From: Desulfobotulus mexicanus
Lineage (GTDB): Bacteria; Desulfobacterota; Desulfobacteria; Desulfobacterales; ASO4-4
DNA: 42,495 nucleotides
NCBI RefSeq assembly: GCF_006175995.1
Contig: NZ_VDMB01000025.1
Coordinates: forward strand, 1 to 42,495
Reading direction: 5' to 3'
The notes below the pieces were generated by a model, which worked only from the letters and a program-made list of their open reading frames with translations, searched no databases and was not told the DNA's origin. Made by a program: the position numbers and the translations under genes. Shown piece by piece: positions 34,020 through 42,410 of the stretch; within the stretch, counting starts at the first letter, position 1, and each line of letters begins with the position of its first letter.

Positions 34020-35925
34020 GGAAATCGCCTCCCCGTATTTCAAGGATGCCGGGTGGTGTCATGGACTCCCTTTTTTCTGAGAAACGGATGCGGCCCGTGA
34101 CACCATCGTAGACTTCTGATTCAATTATATACTCTACAAATTCAGAGCGGCTGTAGGGGTTCTTTTCCAGGGTATGGAAGAGAAACATCAGGGTGTCAAA
34201 GACCACTGCTTCAAGGTATCCGGGATCTTCTCCGTAGGTTTCTTTGAAAAGCTGTGCAAATTCCTGAACCTGCGGTCGGGTACTTCCTGCATAAAATCCC
34301 GTTGGCAGCAGGGCGCCTCTGGCATGGCCTCCTGTCATTTGAATGAAGCGGGGGCTGTGCCAGAGGTTGGTGCCCAGCAGTTGAACACCTTCCACATCGT
34401 GGTAGGACAGCTGGGGAAGAATCAGGCCTGTGCGTTGGGCACTGTCCGGAATGAAGAGGGCGTCAAACTGTATTGCAGGTTTTGGCTCTTTTTCCTCTTC
34501 TCCTTCAGGAACCGGAGTGCGGAGATCTTCGGGTAGGGGAAGGTGAAGGCCCGTCAGGCGGCGGATGGGTTCAGAAAAGTCCGTGCTGCGGGGGGGGTAG
34601 CTTTCAACACCTGTTATGCGTCCCCCCATGTTTTCTACTTCATCCCAGAAAAGATCCCGAAAATTTTGACCGTAGCTGTCATCCGGATGGAGAATGGCAA
34701 AACGGAAAAGATTGCGACGGTTCATGGCATGGGAAACCAGAGCACGGACCTGCATGGCTGGTGTCATGAAGTGCCGGAAGATTCCGGGGCCGATATCCGT
34801 CACACCTTCCTGCTGGGTCAGCGTGATCAGGGGAAGGCCAAGGTCGGCTGCTGTCTGGAATGATTCCGGGGAAGCAGCCAGGGGCCCAATGGCGGCCATG
34901 ATTTTTTTGTCGTTTAAAGTTTTTATGGCTTCTGAAGCTGCATTGTCGTCGGAGCGTGTATCTTCAATCAGGATGCGGACGGGCAGGGCATTTTCCTGTC
35001 GGGTGTAAATCATCATGGCCATTTCCACACCCCTGAGGGCCTGATTTCCAAAGGGTTCGAAACGGCCGGAGAGGGGGAGTAGACAGGCAATGGCCAAAGG
35101 ATCGATTTCTTCTTTATCCATAAGGGCGTTCCTGAGATCTTCGGCCATGATTTTTCTTGGGTGACGTGGGTGGCGGTTCAGGAAGTCCTCAAGTATTTCT
35201 TCTGCGCTGCGGTAGCGGCCGGATTCGGCCAGACGGACTGCTCTGGCCAGCGTCAGGCTTGCCAGCGGTTCAGGTTGTGCAGCAAGGGGTATTGTGGAAA
35301 GAATGGTGTCAGGCGTCATTGCCCGGGTCTGGTTGAAAATTTTATCCAGCAGTATTGGTTTAAGGGGGGCTGGTGCTGTGGGATAAATGAGAACAAGGCT
35401 TTCCAGGGCTTCCTGGTTGCGGTTTATGTTGGTGAGGATATTTGCATTCAGCATTGCCATGCGGATATGTATATCCGGCTTATCTGTTCTCTGTCTGGCA
35501 TTCTGTATACATTCAAAGGCTTTTTCGGTTTGGTTTTCAGTGTACCATGAAGTGCATCGGGCCAGCAGGGCTTCGGGAAAAAAGTTGCTCTCTGGATAAC
35601 CCTGAATCAGTCTGCCAAAATAATATCTGGCATTACTGCCATTGCCTTCTGCTGCATGAATTGAGCCGAGTTTATAAAGGGCCTCCGGCGCATGGCGATG
35701 GTCCGGATAGTTTGTCAGAAAGTGCAGGTAGGCTTCCCTGGCTTCTTCTCTTTTTCCGGCGGCATATGATTTTTCAGCGGATTCAAAGCTTTTTTCTTCG
35801 GGTGTCTGCCTTGAAATATCCATAGGAGAAGGCATTCTGGCGCATCCGGTAAAAATAAAAAGGCAGAGGAGGCATGAAAGGCAGAGCCGCCGCAGGGTTG
35901 CCTTGGCTGTGAAATCTTTTTTCAT
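34003..35925 (-). CDS. LppC/LpoA-like lipoprotein (TPR plus periplasmic-binding-protein fold)
   Basis: The 640-aa lipoprotein has a lipobox FTGC (Cys28) followed by Ala, suggesting the outer membrane. Residues ~45-260 contain TPR-like units (KSYAAGKREEAREAYLHFL, YKLGSIHAAEGNGSNARYYFGRLI). Residues ~275-640 have the type I periplasmic-binding-protein fold (IACLLPLSGRFEPFGNQALRGVEMAM, AAIGPLAASPESFQTAADLGLPLITLTQ, FAILHPDDSYGQNFRDLFWDEV). This architecture is that of LpoA, an activator of penicillin-binding protein 1A. That function is inferred. It precedes waaA and overlaps its start, an envelope-biogenesis pairing. Confidence 0.85.
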   Translation of the reverse strand: MKKDFTAKATLRRLCLSCLLCLFIFTGCARMPSPMDISRQTPEEKSFESAEKSYAAGKREEAREAYLHFLTNYPDHRHAPEALYKLGSIHAAEGNGSNARYYFGRLIQGYPESNFFPEALLARCTSWYTENQTEKAFECIQNARQRTDKPDIHIRMAMLNANILTNINRNQEALESLVLIYPTAPAPLKPILLDKIFNQTRAMTPDTILSTIPLAAQPEPLASLTLARAVRLAESGRYRSAEEILEDFLNRHPRHPRKIMAEDLRNALMDKEEIDPLAIACLLPLSGRFEPFGNQALRGVEMAMMIYTRQENALPVRILIEDTRSDDNAASEAIKTLNDKKIMAAIGPLAASPESFQTAADLGLPLITLTQQEGVTDIGPGIFRHFMTPAMQVRALVSHAMNRRNLFRFAILHPDDSYGQNFRDLFWDEVENMGGRITGVESYPPRSTDFSEPIRRLTGLHLPLPEDLRTPVPEGEEEKEPKPAIQFDALFIPDSAQRTGLILPQLSYHDVEGVQLLGTNLWHSPRFIQMTGGHARGALLPTGFYAGSTRPQVQEFAQLFKETYGEDPGYLEAVVFDTLMFLFHTLEKNPYSRSEFVEYIIESEVYDGVTGRIRFSEKRESMTPPGILEIRGGDFREILP

Positions 35926-36124
35926 AAATCAGCAGTCGTTCCATGGGTTGATGGTAAGGGCTTGCCGGACAGCAGGCTTTTTCAGCCGACATGGTGTAAG
36001 GGAAAAAGCATTTTTTCCTGTGCTTGTCATAAAAACTGAAAAACTATATACACTAAGACCATGGTATGAGGCAAAAGGGAATTGGCTTTTTAAATTTTTT
36101 AAAGCTGGAGAAGAGGGGGGCAGT

Positions 36125-36640
36125 ATGCAGACAAAGATCATGGTCATTTTGGGTGTGGGCCTTTTTTTTCTCGTAAATCATACCAGTGCAGAGTTTTATC
36201 AGTACAGGGATGAGGCTGGCAGAATTGTTTTTACCGATGACCTTTCCCGCTTACCTGAAAAGGAACGTGAGGCTGTTTTGCGCTTTGAAAGTCTTGAGGC
36301 AAGGGAAGGGGCAGCGGCAGATGATGGTATGGAGATCGCAGAAGAGATTGCAGAGCCGGTTTCAATGGAAGAAAATGCTGCATTCCTTGAGTCGGAACGA
36401 AAGTCCCTCGCAGAAGAATTCAGGATGCTTGGGGAAAGGCAAGAGGCCCTTGAAGAAAGGGTGAAAACCCTTTCTAATACCGATGCAGAAGCTGTTGCTG
36501 CCCATAATGCTGAGGTTGCGGCCTTTGAAAAAGACAGGAAGGCCTATGAGCAGAGGCGCAGGGAATATAATAAGGGGGTTGAAGCCTTTAATGCCCGTGT
36601 GCATCAGGATGTCAGTGAAGAAGAAAATGAAGCTCCCTGA
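36125..36640 (+). CDS. DUF4124 domain protein with coiled coil
   Basis: This 171-aa protein has an N-terminal hydrophobic signal or anchor (KIMVILGVGLFFLVNHTSA). A DUF4124 segment follows (EFYQYRDEAGRIVFTDDLSRLPE, ~22-46), and a long charged coiled coil (~80-160, LAEEFRMLGERQEALEERVKTL). It is probably exported to the periplasm. The ATG at 36125 is preceded by a GAGGGGGG stretch; the frame is open upstream to 35903 without a better start. Its last 37 bp overlap miaA on the other strand. The function is unknown. Confidence 0.75.
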   Translation: MQTKIMVILGVGLFFLVNHTSAEFYQYRDEAGRIVFTDDLSRLPEKEREAVLRFESLEAREGAAADDGMEIAEEIAEPVSMEENAAFLESERKSLAEEFRMLGERQEALEERVKTLSNTDAEAVAAHNAEVAAFEKDRKAYEQRRREYNKGVEAFNARVHQDVSEEENEAP

Positions 36641-37566
36641 GAGGTCAGCTTTTTTTTAATTTCAGGAAGCATTTCTTCCCAGGATTCCGGGGCTGTCCAC
36701 AGGATTTCGGGGTCTGCATTGAACCAGGTGTACTGTCGTTTTGCATAGCGTCGGGTATCTCTTTTGAGAAGCCGGATACCTTCTTCTCTGCTGACCCGTC
36801 CCTGGAGAATGTCCGCCATATGGCGGTATCCGATGGCCTGCATGCTTTTCAGCTCCGGACCATAACCCATGGAGAGGAGCTGTTTTACTTCCTGCTCAAG
36901 GCCCTTTTCCAGCATACGATCCACCCGGGCGTTGATGCGCTCATAGAGTGTTTGTCTGTCCGTCAGGATGCCGATTTTAACCACCGCATAGTCGGGTCTG
37001 TCTGAAAAGTCATGTTCCTGCTGGCGGTCTGAAATGGCTTTTCCTGTGGCTTCAAAAAATTCAAGGGCACGAACAATGCGGAAGGTGTCATTGGGGTGGA
37101 TTTTTGCCGCAGCTTCCGGGTCTTTCAGGGACAGTCGGCCATGGAGGCTTGCAGATCCTGCTTCCCTTGCTTCTCTTTCCAGCCTTGCAAGGCTTTCGGG
37201 TTCTGCGGGCTGCCCCCGGAAAAGGCCCTGGAGCAGGGCCTTTATATAAAGGCCTGTGCCACCGGCAACAATGGTGAGAAAACCTTTTTCAAAATTATGC
37301 TGGATTTCTTTTCTTCCAAGCCTTGCAAAGGCAGCGGCATCAAAGGCTTCATCCGGATCGATAATATCAATGGCTGCGTGGGGGTAGCGTCTGAGTTCTT
37401 CCGGGTCGGGTTTGGCTGTGCCTATGTTCATATTACGGTAGACCTGCATGGAATCGGCACTGAGAATACTGGCTTTGAAGATACGGCTGAGTTCTATGGC
37501 CATATCGGTTTTACCGCTGGCTGTGGGACCGCATATGACAATGACTCCGGGTCTGGTTTTCTGCAT
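36604..37566 (-). CDS. miaA: tRNA dimethylallyltransferase MiaA
   Basis: MiaA adds the dimethylallyl group to A37 of tRNAs that read codons starting with U. The 320-aa sequence has the P-loop GPTASGKT (13-20), DSMQVYRNMNIGTAKP, GGTGLYIKALLQG and YAKRQYTWF near the C-terminus. Its 3' end overlaps the convergent DUF4124 gene by 37 bp. Selenoprotein users usually need i6A37-type modification in many tRNAs, but no specific link to the Sec genes is claimed. Confidence 0.96.
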   Translation of the reverse strand: MQKTRPGVIVICGPTASGKTDMAIELSRIFKASILSADSMQVYRNMNIGTAKPDPEELRRYPHAAIDIIDPDEAFDAAAFARLGRKEIQHNFEKGFLTIVAGGTGLYIKALLQGLFRGQPAEPESLARLEREAREAGSASLHGRLSLKDPEAAAKIHPNDTFRIVRALEFFEATGKAISDRQQEHDFSDRPDYAVVKIGILTDRQTLYERINARVDRMLEKGLEQEVKQLLSMGYGPELKSMQAIGYRHMADILQGRVSREEGIRLLKRDTRRYAKRQYTWFNADPEILWTAPESWEEMLPEIKKKLTSQGASFSSSLTS

Positions 37567-37691
37567 CTCTTCTCCTGAATAAAAGTGTAAGGGGACAGGA
37601 CCGGTTCAGGGAATTATTAAACCGGATTTTTCCGGAAAAAAACAGGGTAAATATTCCTGTGGAGGCTTGAGATCCGCACAGGACAAATGTA

Positions 37692-37720
37692 TTGACAACA
37701 TTGGTGTTAGTCGATAAGGA
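37692..37720 (+). promoter_or_regulatory. Possible promoter of the hdr operon
   Basis: TTGACA (37692-37697) is followed at 17 bp by TAAGGA (37715-37720), a poor -10. The stretch GACAACATTGGTGTTAGTC (37694-37712) is an imperfect dyad and could be an operator. This is one of few candidates in the 330-bp gap 37567-37896, which holds no gene. Confidence 0.35.
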
Positions 37721-37759
37721 TTGGCGTGCTAATAGAATTCATAAATGCTTGTACGGATT

Positions 37760-37798
37760 CTGGCGCTTGTTTCCGGTGCTGAAACCGGAAGGCGTCAG
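37760..37798 (+). other. Leader hairpin upstream of hdrA
   Basis: CTGGCGC (37760-37766) pairs with GCGTCAG (37792-37798) with one G-U. TTCCGGT (37771-37777) pairs with ACCGGAA (37784-37790). The two stems stack with a 4/1 internal loop. It lies ~100 nt before the hdrA start and, with no T run, is not a terminator. A regulatory or mRNA-stabilising role is possible. Confidence 0.5.
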
Positions 37799-37896
37799 GC
37801 AATATGGGTATTTGTAACGTTGCAGAATTCCTTGAAAACGCTGGATAATGGGGTGGCGGAAAAAGGGACTGCAGAATCGCTACAGGAGAATAGACC

Positions 37897-40800
37897 ATGT
37901 CGAAGGAAGTTATTGGATCCGCTGTCGTCGTGGGTGGGGGTATCACCGGGATGCAGTCGGCGCTGGACCTGGCCGATGCCGGGTACTATGTGTATCTGGT
38001 GGAAAAAGGGTCGTCCATTGGTGGCGTAATGTCACAGCTGGACAAGACCTTTCCGACCAACGATTGCGCAATGTGAATTATCTCACCTAAACTGGTCGAG
38101 GTCGGCCGGCATCTGAACATTGAATTACTGACTTTAAGTGAAGTAACGTCCATCAGCGGTGAAGCCGGAAATTTCGAGGTCGAAGTTTTCAAGAAGCCCC
38201 GTTATGTAGATATGGACAAGTGTATTGCCTGTGGTGCGTGTACGGAAAAATGTCCTAAAAAAATTGATGACCTGTACAATGCATCCTTGAAAAAGCGTAA
38301 AGCCATTTATGTGGAATACGATCAGGCAGTGCCCCTGAAGTATGTTATTGATCCTGCAAGCTGTATCAAGCTTACCAAGGACAAATGCGGCAATTGCGCA
38401 AAAATTTGCCCTGCCGATGCCATCAATTATGATGACAAGGCGGAAACCCTGAAGCTGAACGTGGGTTCCATTGTTCTGTCTCCGGGTTTCAAGCCCTTTG
38501 ATCCAACCATTTTTGATACCTACCAGTATGCAAAATTTCCCAATGTTGTGACCTCCATGGAGTTTGAAAGAATTCTTTCCGCCTCCGGTCCTACCATGGG
38601 ACATCTTACCCGTATGAGCAAGGATCATGCGGAACCGAAGAAGATAGCATGGTTTCAGTGCGTTGGTTCCCGTGATATGAACCGCTGTGACAATGCATAT
38701 TGTTCATCGGTATGCTGCATGTATGCCATCAAGGAAGCGGCCATTGCCAAGGAGCACAGTGGTGATGATCTGGATTGTGCCATCTTCTACATGGACATGC
38801 GTACCCACGGAAAAGACTTTGAACGCTACTATGAGAATGCCAAAAAGAAGGGCGTTCGCTTTGTCCGCAGCCGTGTGCATACCATCAATCCTATTCCTGA
38901 AACAGATTCCCTTGAAGTCCGCTATGTGACCGATGACGGTCGTCTTGAGACGGAAGTCTTTGACATGATCGTTCTGTCCATCGGCCTTGAAACGGATCCA
39001 TCCACGGTGAAGCTTGCCAACGATCTGGGTATCAAGCTCACCAAGGGTAACTTTGCCGAATTTGAGACCTTTAAGCCGGTTTCCACTTCCCGTGAAGGGA
39101 TTTTTGTGGCCGGTGCCTTTGCAGGGCCCAAGGATATTCCCCAGGCCATGATTGATGCCTCGGCTGCAGCTTCTGCTGCGGGTGAGCTGCTGACATCGGC
39201 CAGGAATACCCGTACAAAAACCGCAGAGGCAGTGCCTGAAACAAATGTTGCCGGTGACCGCCCGAGGGTGGGTGTTTTTGTCTGCTCCTGCGGCTCCAAC
39301 ATAGCCGGTACTGTGGACGTGAAGGCTCTGGCAGAGTATTCCGAAACCCTGCCCTATGTGGAGTATGTGACCAACAATCTCTTTGCCTGTTCCCAGGATA
39401 CTCAGGACAAGATGGCTGAGATCATCAAGGAAAAGAACCTGAATCGGGTGGTTGTGGCGGCCTGTACGCCCAAAACCCATGAGGGACTCTTCCAGGAAAC
39501 CCTGATTAATGCCGGTCTGAACAAGTATCTCTTTGAGATGGTCAACATCCGTAACCATGATTCCTGGGTACATAAGGAAACTCCGGATCTGGCCACGGAC
39601 AAGGCTAAAGATCTGGTACGCATGGGTGTTGCCAAGGCTTCTCTGTTCGAGCCTCTCCGTGAGGGCGAGCTGAATGTAAACCAGACTGCCATGGTGGTGG
39701 GTGGTGGTGTTGCGGGTATGACCGCAGCCAAGGCCCTTTCAAACCAGGGATACCAGACCCACATCATAGAAAAATCTGATCGTCTGGGTGGTCAGGCTTT
39801 GAATATATTTAAAACCATCAAGGGCGAAGATGTGGCGGAGAAGGTTGCGGAGCTGGAAAATGCCATCAAGGTGGATGACAGCATAACCGTGCACCTGAAT
39901 ACGGAAATTGCCACCGTTGATGGTTTTGTGGGTAATTTTAAAACTCAGCTCAAAGGTGGTTCAGAGCTTCTGCTTGAGCATGGCATTGCTGTCATGGCCA
40001 CAGGGGCTTCACCCTTCCAGCCCAGCGAATATCTCTATGGAGAAGACCCCAGGGTCCTCACCAGCCTTGAGATGGATATGAAGTTTAAAACCAAAGATCC
40101 CATTCTGGACAGTGCTGAAAGTGCTGTTTTCATCCAGTGTGTGGGATCCCGTCAGCCTGATCGTCCCTACTGCTCCCGCGTGTGCTGCACCCACTCCATT
40201 GATAATGCCCTGGAGTTGAAAAAACATAAGCCGGACATGGATGTCTTTATTCTGTACAGAGACATTCGTACCTACGGCGAAAAGGAGTATCTCTACCGTG
40301 AGGCAAGGGATGCCGGTGTGATTTTCATCCGCTATGAGCTTGATGCCAAGCCTGTGGTGGAAAAGGTTGGTGACAGGCTTGTGGTTCGGGTTAAGGACCA
40401 TGTCCTTGGTCGTGCTCTGGAACTGAAGGCAGATATTCTGACACTGGCTTCTGCCGTTGTTCCCAACAAGATCCAGAAGCTGGCCCAGTTTTTCAAATTG
40501 TCCATGAATAATGACGGCTTCTTTGTGGAGCGCCATGCCAAGCTCGGACCCAGCGAGTTTGCCACAGATGGTGTCTTCCTTGCCGGTACTGCCCACTATC
40601 CCAAGCCCCTGGATGAAACCGTGGCCCAGGGAAGGGCAGCTGCGGCAAGGGCTGTTACTCTGCTGGCCAAGCAGAAGGTCTACACCTCCGGTCAGGTGGC
40701 TAAGGTTGATCCTGCTGTGTGTTCCTCCTGCGGTATCTGCGTGAGTGTGTGTCCCTATTCTGCCCCCAGCGTTATGGATACGGGTTATTATGCGGGTAAG

Positions 40801-40929
40801 GCTGAAATCAATCCCGTTCTCTGCAAGGGCTGCGGCCTTTGTGTGGCGGCCTGCCGCAGCGGTGCCATTCACCATGGCGGCTTTGATAACAGTCAGATTT
40901 TTGCGCAGATCTTTACCATGAGTGCATAA
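37897..40929 (+). CDS. hdrA: HdrA-like electron-bifurcating flavoprotein, selenocysteine-containing
   Basis: The 1010-aa protein is read through an in-frame UGA at 38074-38076 (codon 60), which is very probably selenocysteine: the context NDCAM[15 protein letters not shown] is the HdrA motif where Cys or Sec is found. Translation from ATG 37897, with AGGAGAA upstream, gives an FAD fold ([20 protein letters not shown], ~10-29). Next come ferredoxin motifs ([12 protein letters not shown] from Cys109; Cys156, 164, 167, 171) and QCVGSR. From ~459 a second, HdrA N-terminal-like part begins ([14 protein letters not shown]). A second FAD fold ([20 protein letters not shown]) and two C-terminal 4Fe-4S motifs follow. 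HdrA sends electrons from a donor to ferredoxin and a second acceptor. The next genes (mvhD, FdhB-like) support a cytoplasmic soluble complex. Confidence 0.93.
38074..38102 (+). promoter_or_regulatory. UGA codon and candidate SECIS in hdrA
   Basis: UGA at 38074-38076 is followed by a hairpin: ACCT (38085-38088) with AGGT (38099-38102), and one further C-G pair. The apical loop TGGTC (38093-38097) starts 16 nt after the UGA. E. coli fdhF has a comparable spacing and a GGUC loop. This is a visual match, not a folding calculation. Confidence 0.6.
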
Positions 40930-40936
40930 CCATTTT

Positions 40937-40971
40937 CCTTTCAGGGTATCCCAAAGGGATGCCCTGAAAGG
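40937..40971 (+). other. Strong intercistronic hairpin between hdrA and mvhD
   Basis: CCTTTCAGGGTATCCC (40937-40952) pairs with GGGATGCCCTGAAAGG (40956-40971), with one U-G wobble and a 3-nt loop. No T run follows, so it is unlikely to terminate. Such hairpins commonly protect or segment operon mRNAs. Confidence 0.7.
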
Positions 40972-40996
40972 ATTCTATACATAAGGAGAAACAGCC

Positions 40997-41428
40997 ATGA
41001 GCTGGGAACCTAAAATTGTGAGTTTCCTTTGCAACTGGTGCAGCTACGGTGCGGCGGATCTGGCAGGCGTAAGCCGGTTTCAGTATCCCCCCAACATCCG
41101 GGTTATCCGCATCCCCTGCACGGGTCGTATGAGTCCGAAATTTTTCCTTTCCGCTTTGAGGGAAGGTGCCGATGCCGTATGGGTATCCGGCTGACATCCC
41201 GGTGACTGCCATTACCTGGAAGGTAATTACTATGCACGCCGCAGATTTCAGCTGTTCAACGACCTGATGGAACACATGGGTGTGGAACAGGGTCGTCTCC
41301 ATTATTCATGGATCTCTTCCGCCGAATCCACCAAGTTTGTGGAAGTGGTCAAGGAAGTAACGGATGCTGTAAAAGCCGTTGGTCCCAATACTAATTTTGT
41401 GAAGCGTTACATGAAGGAAGCGGAATAA
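40997..41428 (+). CDS. mvhD: MvhD-like [2Fe-2S] subunit, selenocysteine-containing
   Basis: The 143-aa protein is read through UGA at 41192-41194 (codon 66). The flanking VWVSG[20 protein letters not shown] is the MvhD/VhuD motif VxGCHPGDCHY, where homologues have Cys and some have Sec. The N-terminus has [20 protein letters not shown] and [13 protein letters not shown]. The frame stays open to TAA at 41426-41428, giving the normal length. Stopping at the UGA would leave a 65-aa fragment without the conserved HPGDC. AAGGAG precedes the ATG, and the TAATG at the 3' end overlaps the next start. MvhD passes electrons to HdrA. Confidence 0.93.
41192..41227 (+). promoter_or_regulatory. UGA codon and candidate SECIS in mvhD
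   Basis: UGA (41192-41194) is followed by ATTACC (41211-41216) and GGTAAT (41222-41227), a perfect 6-bp stem with loop TGGAA. The loop starts 22 nt after the UGA and has G in its first two positions, as in bacterial SECIS consensus. The stem is simple and needs folding support. Confidence 0.55.
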
Positions 41429-42375
41429 TGAGCGGAAACATCGACAGGATTAAAGAGATTGCCCGCGGCCTTCTCGAATCAGAGAAGGTCGATGTCGTGA
41501 TCGGCTTCAAAAAGGGAACGCTTCCCGTCATGAGTGAGCCGACCATCATCCGTAAGGCATCGGATACAAAGGATCTGATCTGGGACGCCACCTGCCGTCT
41601 CAATCTTTGCAATTATTTAACGGGCCGCAAGGACCGGATCGGTATCATTGCCAAGGGCTGTGATGCGCGTAACATTGTTGGCCACATAGTTGAAAACAAG
41701 ATCAAGCGGGATCAGCTTGTGATCATCGGTGTACCCTGCACTGGCATGGCGGACAAAAAAGCCCTGAGCGACCTTGCAGGCGGCGAAGTAACGGCCTACA
41801 GCGAGGCTGGTGATCAGATTACGGTAAAGGGTCCTGCCGGAGAAAAGACCGTTAATAAGGCAGATGTTCTCCAGTCCAACTGCAGCACCTGCATCAAGCG
41901 TAACCCTGTAATTTTTGACGAGATGGCAGGGGAGCCCGTGGAAGAACCAACCCTTGAAAATCGCTTTGCCGACGTGGAAGCCATTGCAGCCATGGATGCG
42001 GGTACCAAATGGGCGCACTTTGAGGAGCTTCTTTCCGGCTGCACCCGCTGCTATGCCTGCAAGAACGCCTGTCCCTTATGCTATTGTCCCACCTGTTTTG
42101 TGGACGAATCCCGTCCCCAGTGGGTAGGTAAGGGAACTGACCCCATGGATATTCGCACCTACCACTTCCTGCGGGCCTACCATTGTGCAGGACGTTGTAC
42201 GGATTGTGGTGCCTGTGAGTCGGCTTGTCCCATGGATATTAAAATGCGTGCCTTCACACGGAAAAGCATCAAGGATTGTGTGGACAACTACGGTTGGGAA
42301 ACGGGCATGAAGGAAGGTGTGCGGCCTCCGCTGGATACCTTTAAAACCGATGACCCCGAGGCCTTTATCCGCTAG
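41428..42375 (+). CDS. FdhB/FrhB-like iron-sulfur protein
   Basis: This 315-aa protein has an N-terminal part like the F420-hydrogenase/dehydrogenase beta family (IGIIAKGCDARNIVGHIVENKI and VIIGVPCTGM). Two 4Fe-4S ferredoxin motifs follow at about residues 206-225 (CTRCYACKNACPLCYC) and 255-270 (CTDCGACESACPMDI). It overlaps mvhD by one base (TAATG) and so is translationally coupled. In Hdr-type complexes such subunits deliver electrons from formate, F420 or NAD(P)H; the actual donor here is not determined. A 4-Cys stretch near CSTCIKR may bind another cluster. Confidence 0.85.
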   Translation: MSGNIDRIKEIARGLLESEKVDVVIGFKKGTLPVMSEPTIIRKASDTKDLIWDATCRLNLCNYLTGRKDRIGIIAKGCDARNIVGHIVENKIKRDQLVIIGVPCTGMADKKALSDLAGGEVTAYSEAGDQITVKGPAGEKTVNKADVLQSNCSTCIKRNPVIFDEMAGEPVEEPTLENRFADVEAIAAMDAGTKWAHFEELLSGCTRCYACKNACPLCYCPTCFVDESRPQWVGKGTDPMDIRTYHFLRAYHCAGRCTDCGACESACPMDIKMRAFTRKSIKDCVDNYGWETGMKEGVRPPLDTFKTDDPEAFIR

Positions 42376-42410
42376 GCCCTTACGACCCCAAGCATTATCG
42401 GAGGAAAATC

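Noticed and set aside
38212-40929. HdrA starting at the ATG at 38212
   Set aside because: It would lack the FAD-binding N-terminus, which is encoded in frame from 37897 with a good ribosome site; the intervening UGA fits selenocysteine.
40997-41194. MvhD as a 65-aa protein ending at UGA
   Set aside because: The conserved HPGDCHY motif and the rest of the family continue in frame after the UGA to a TAA that overlaps the next start.
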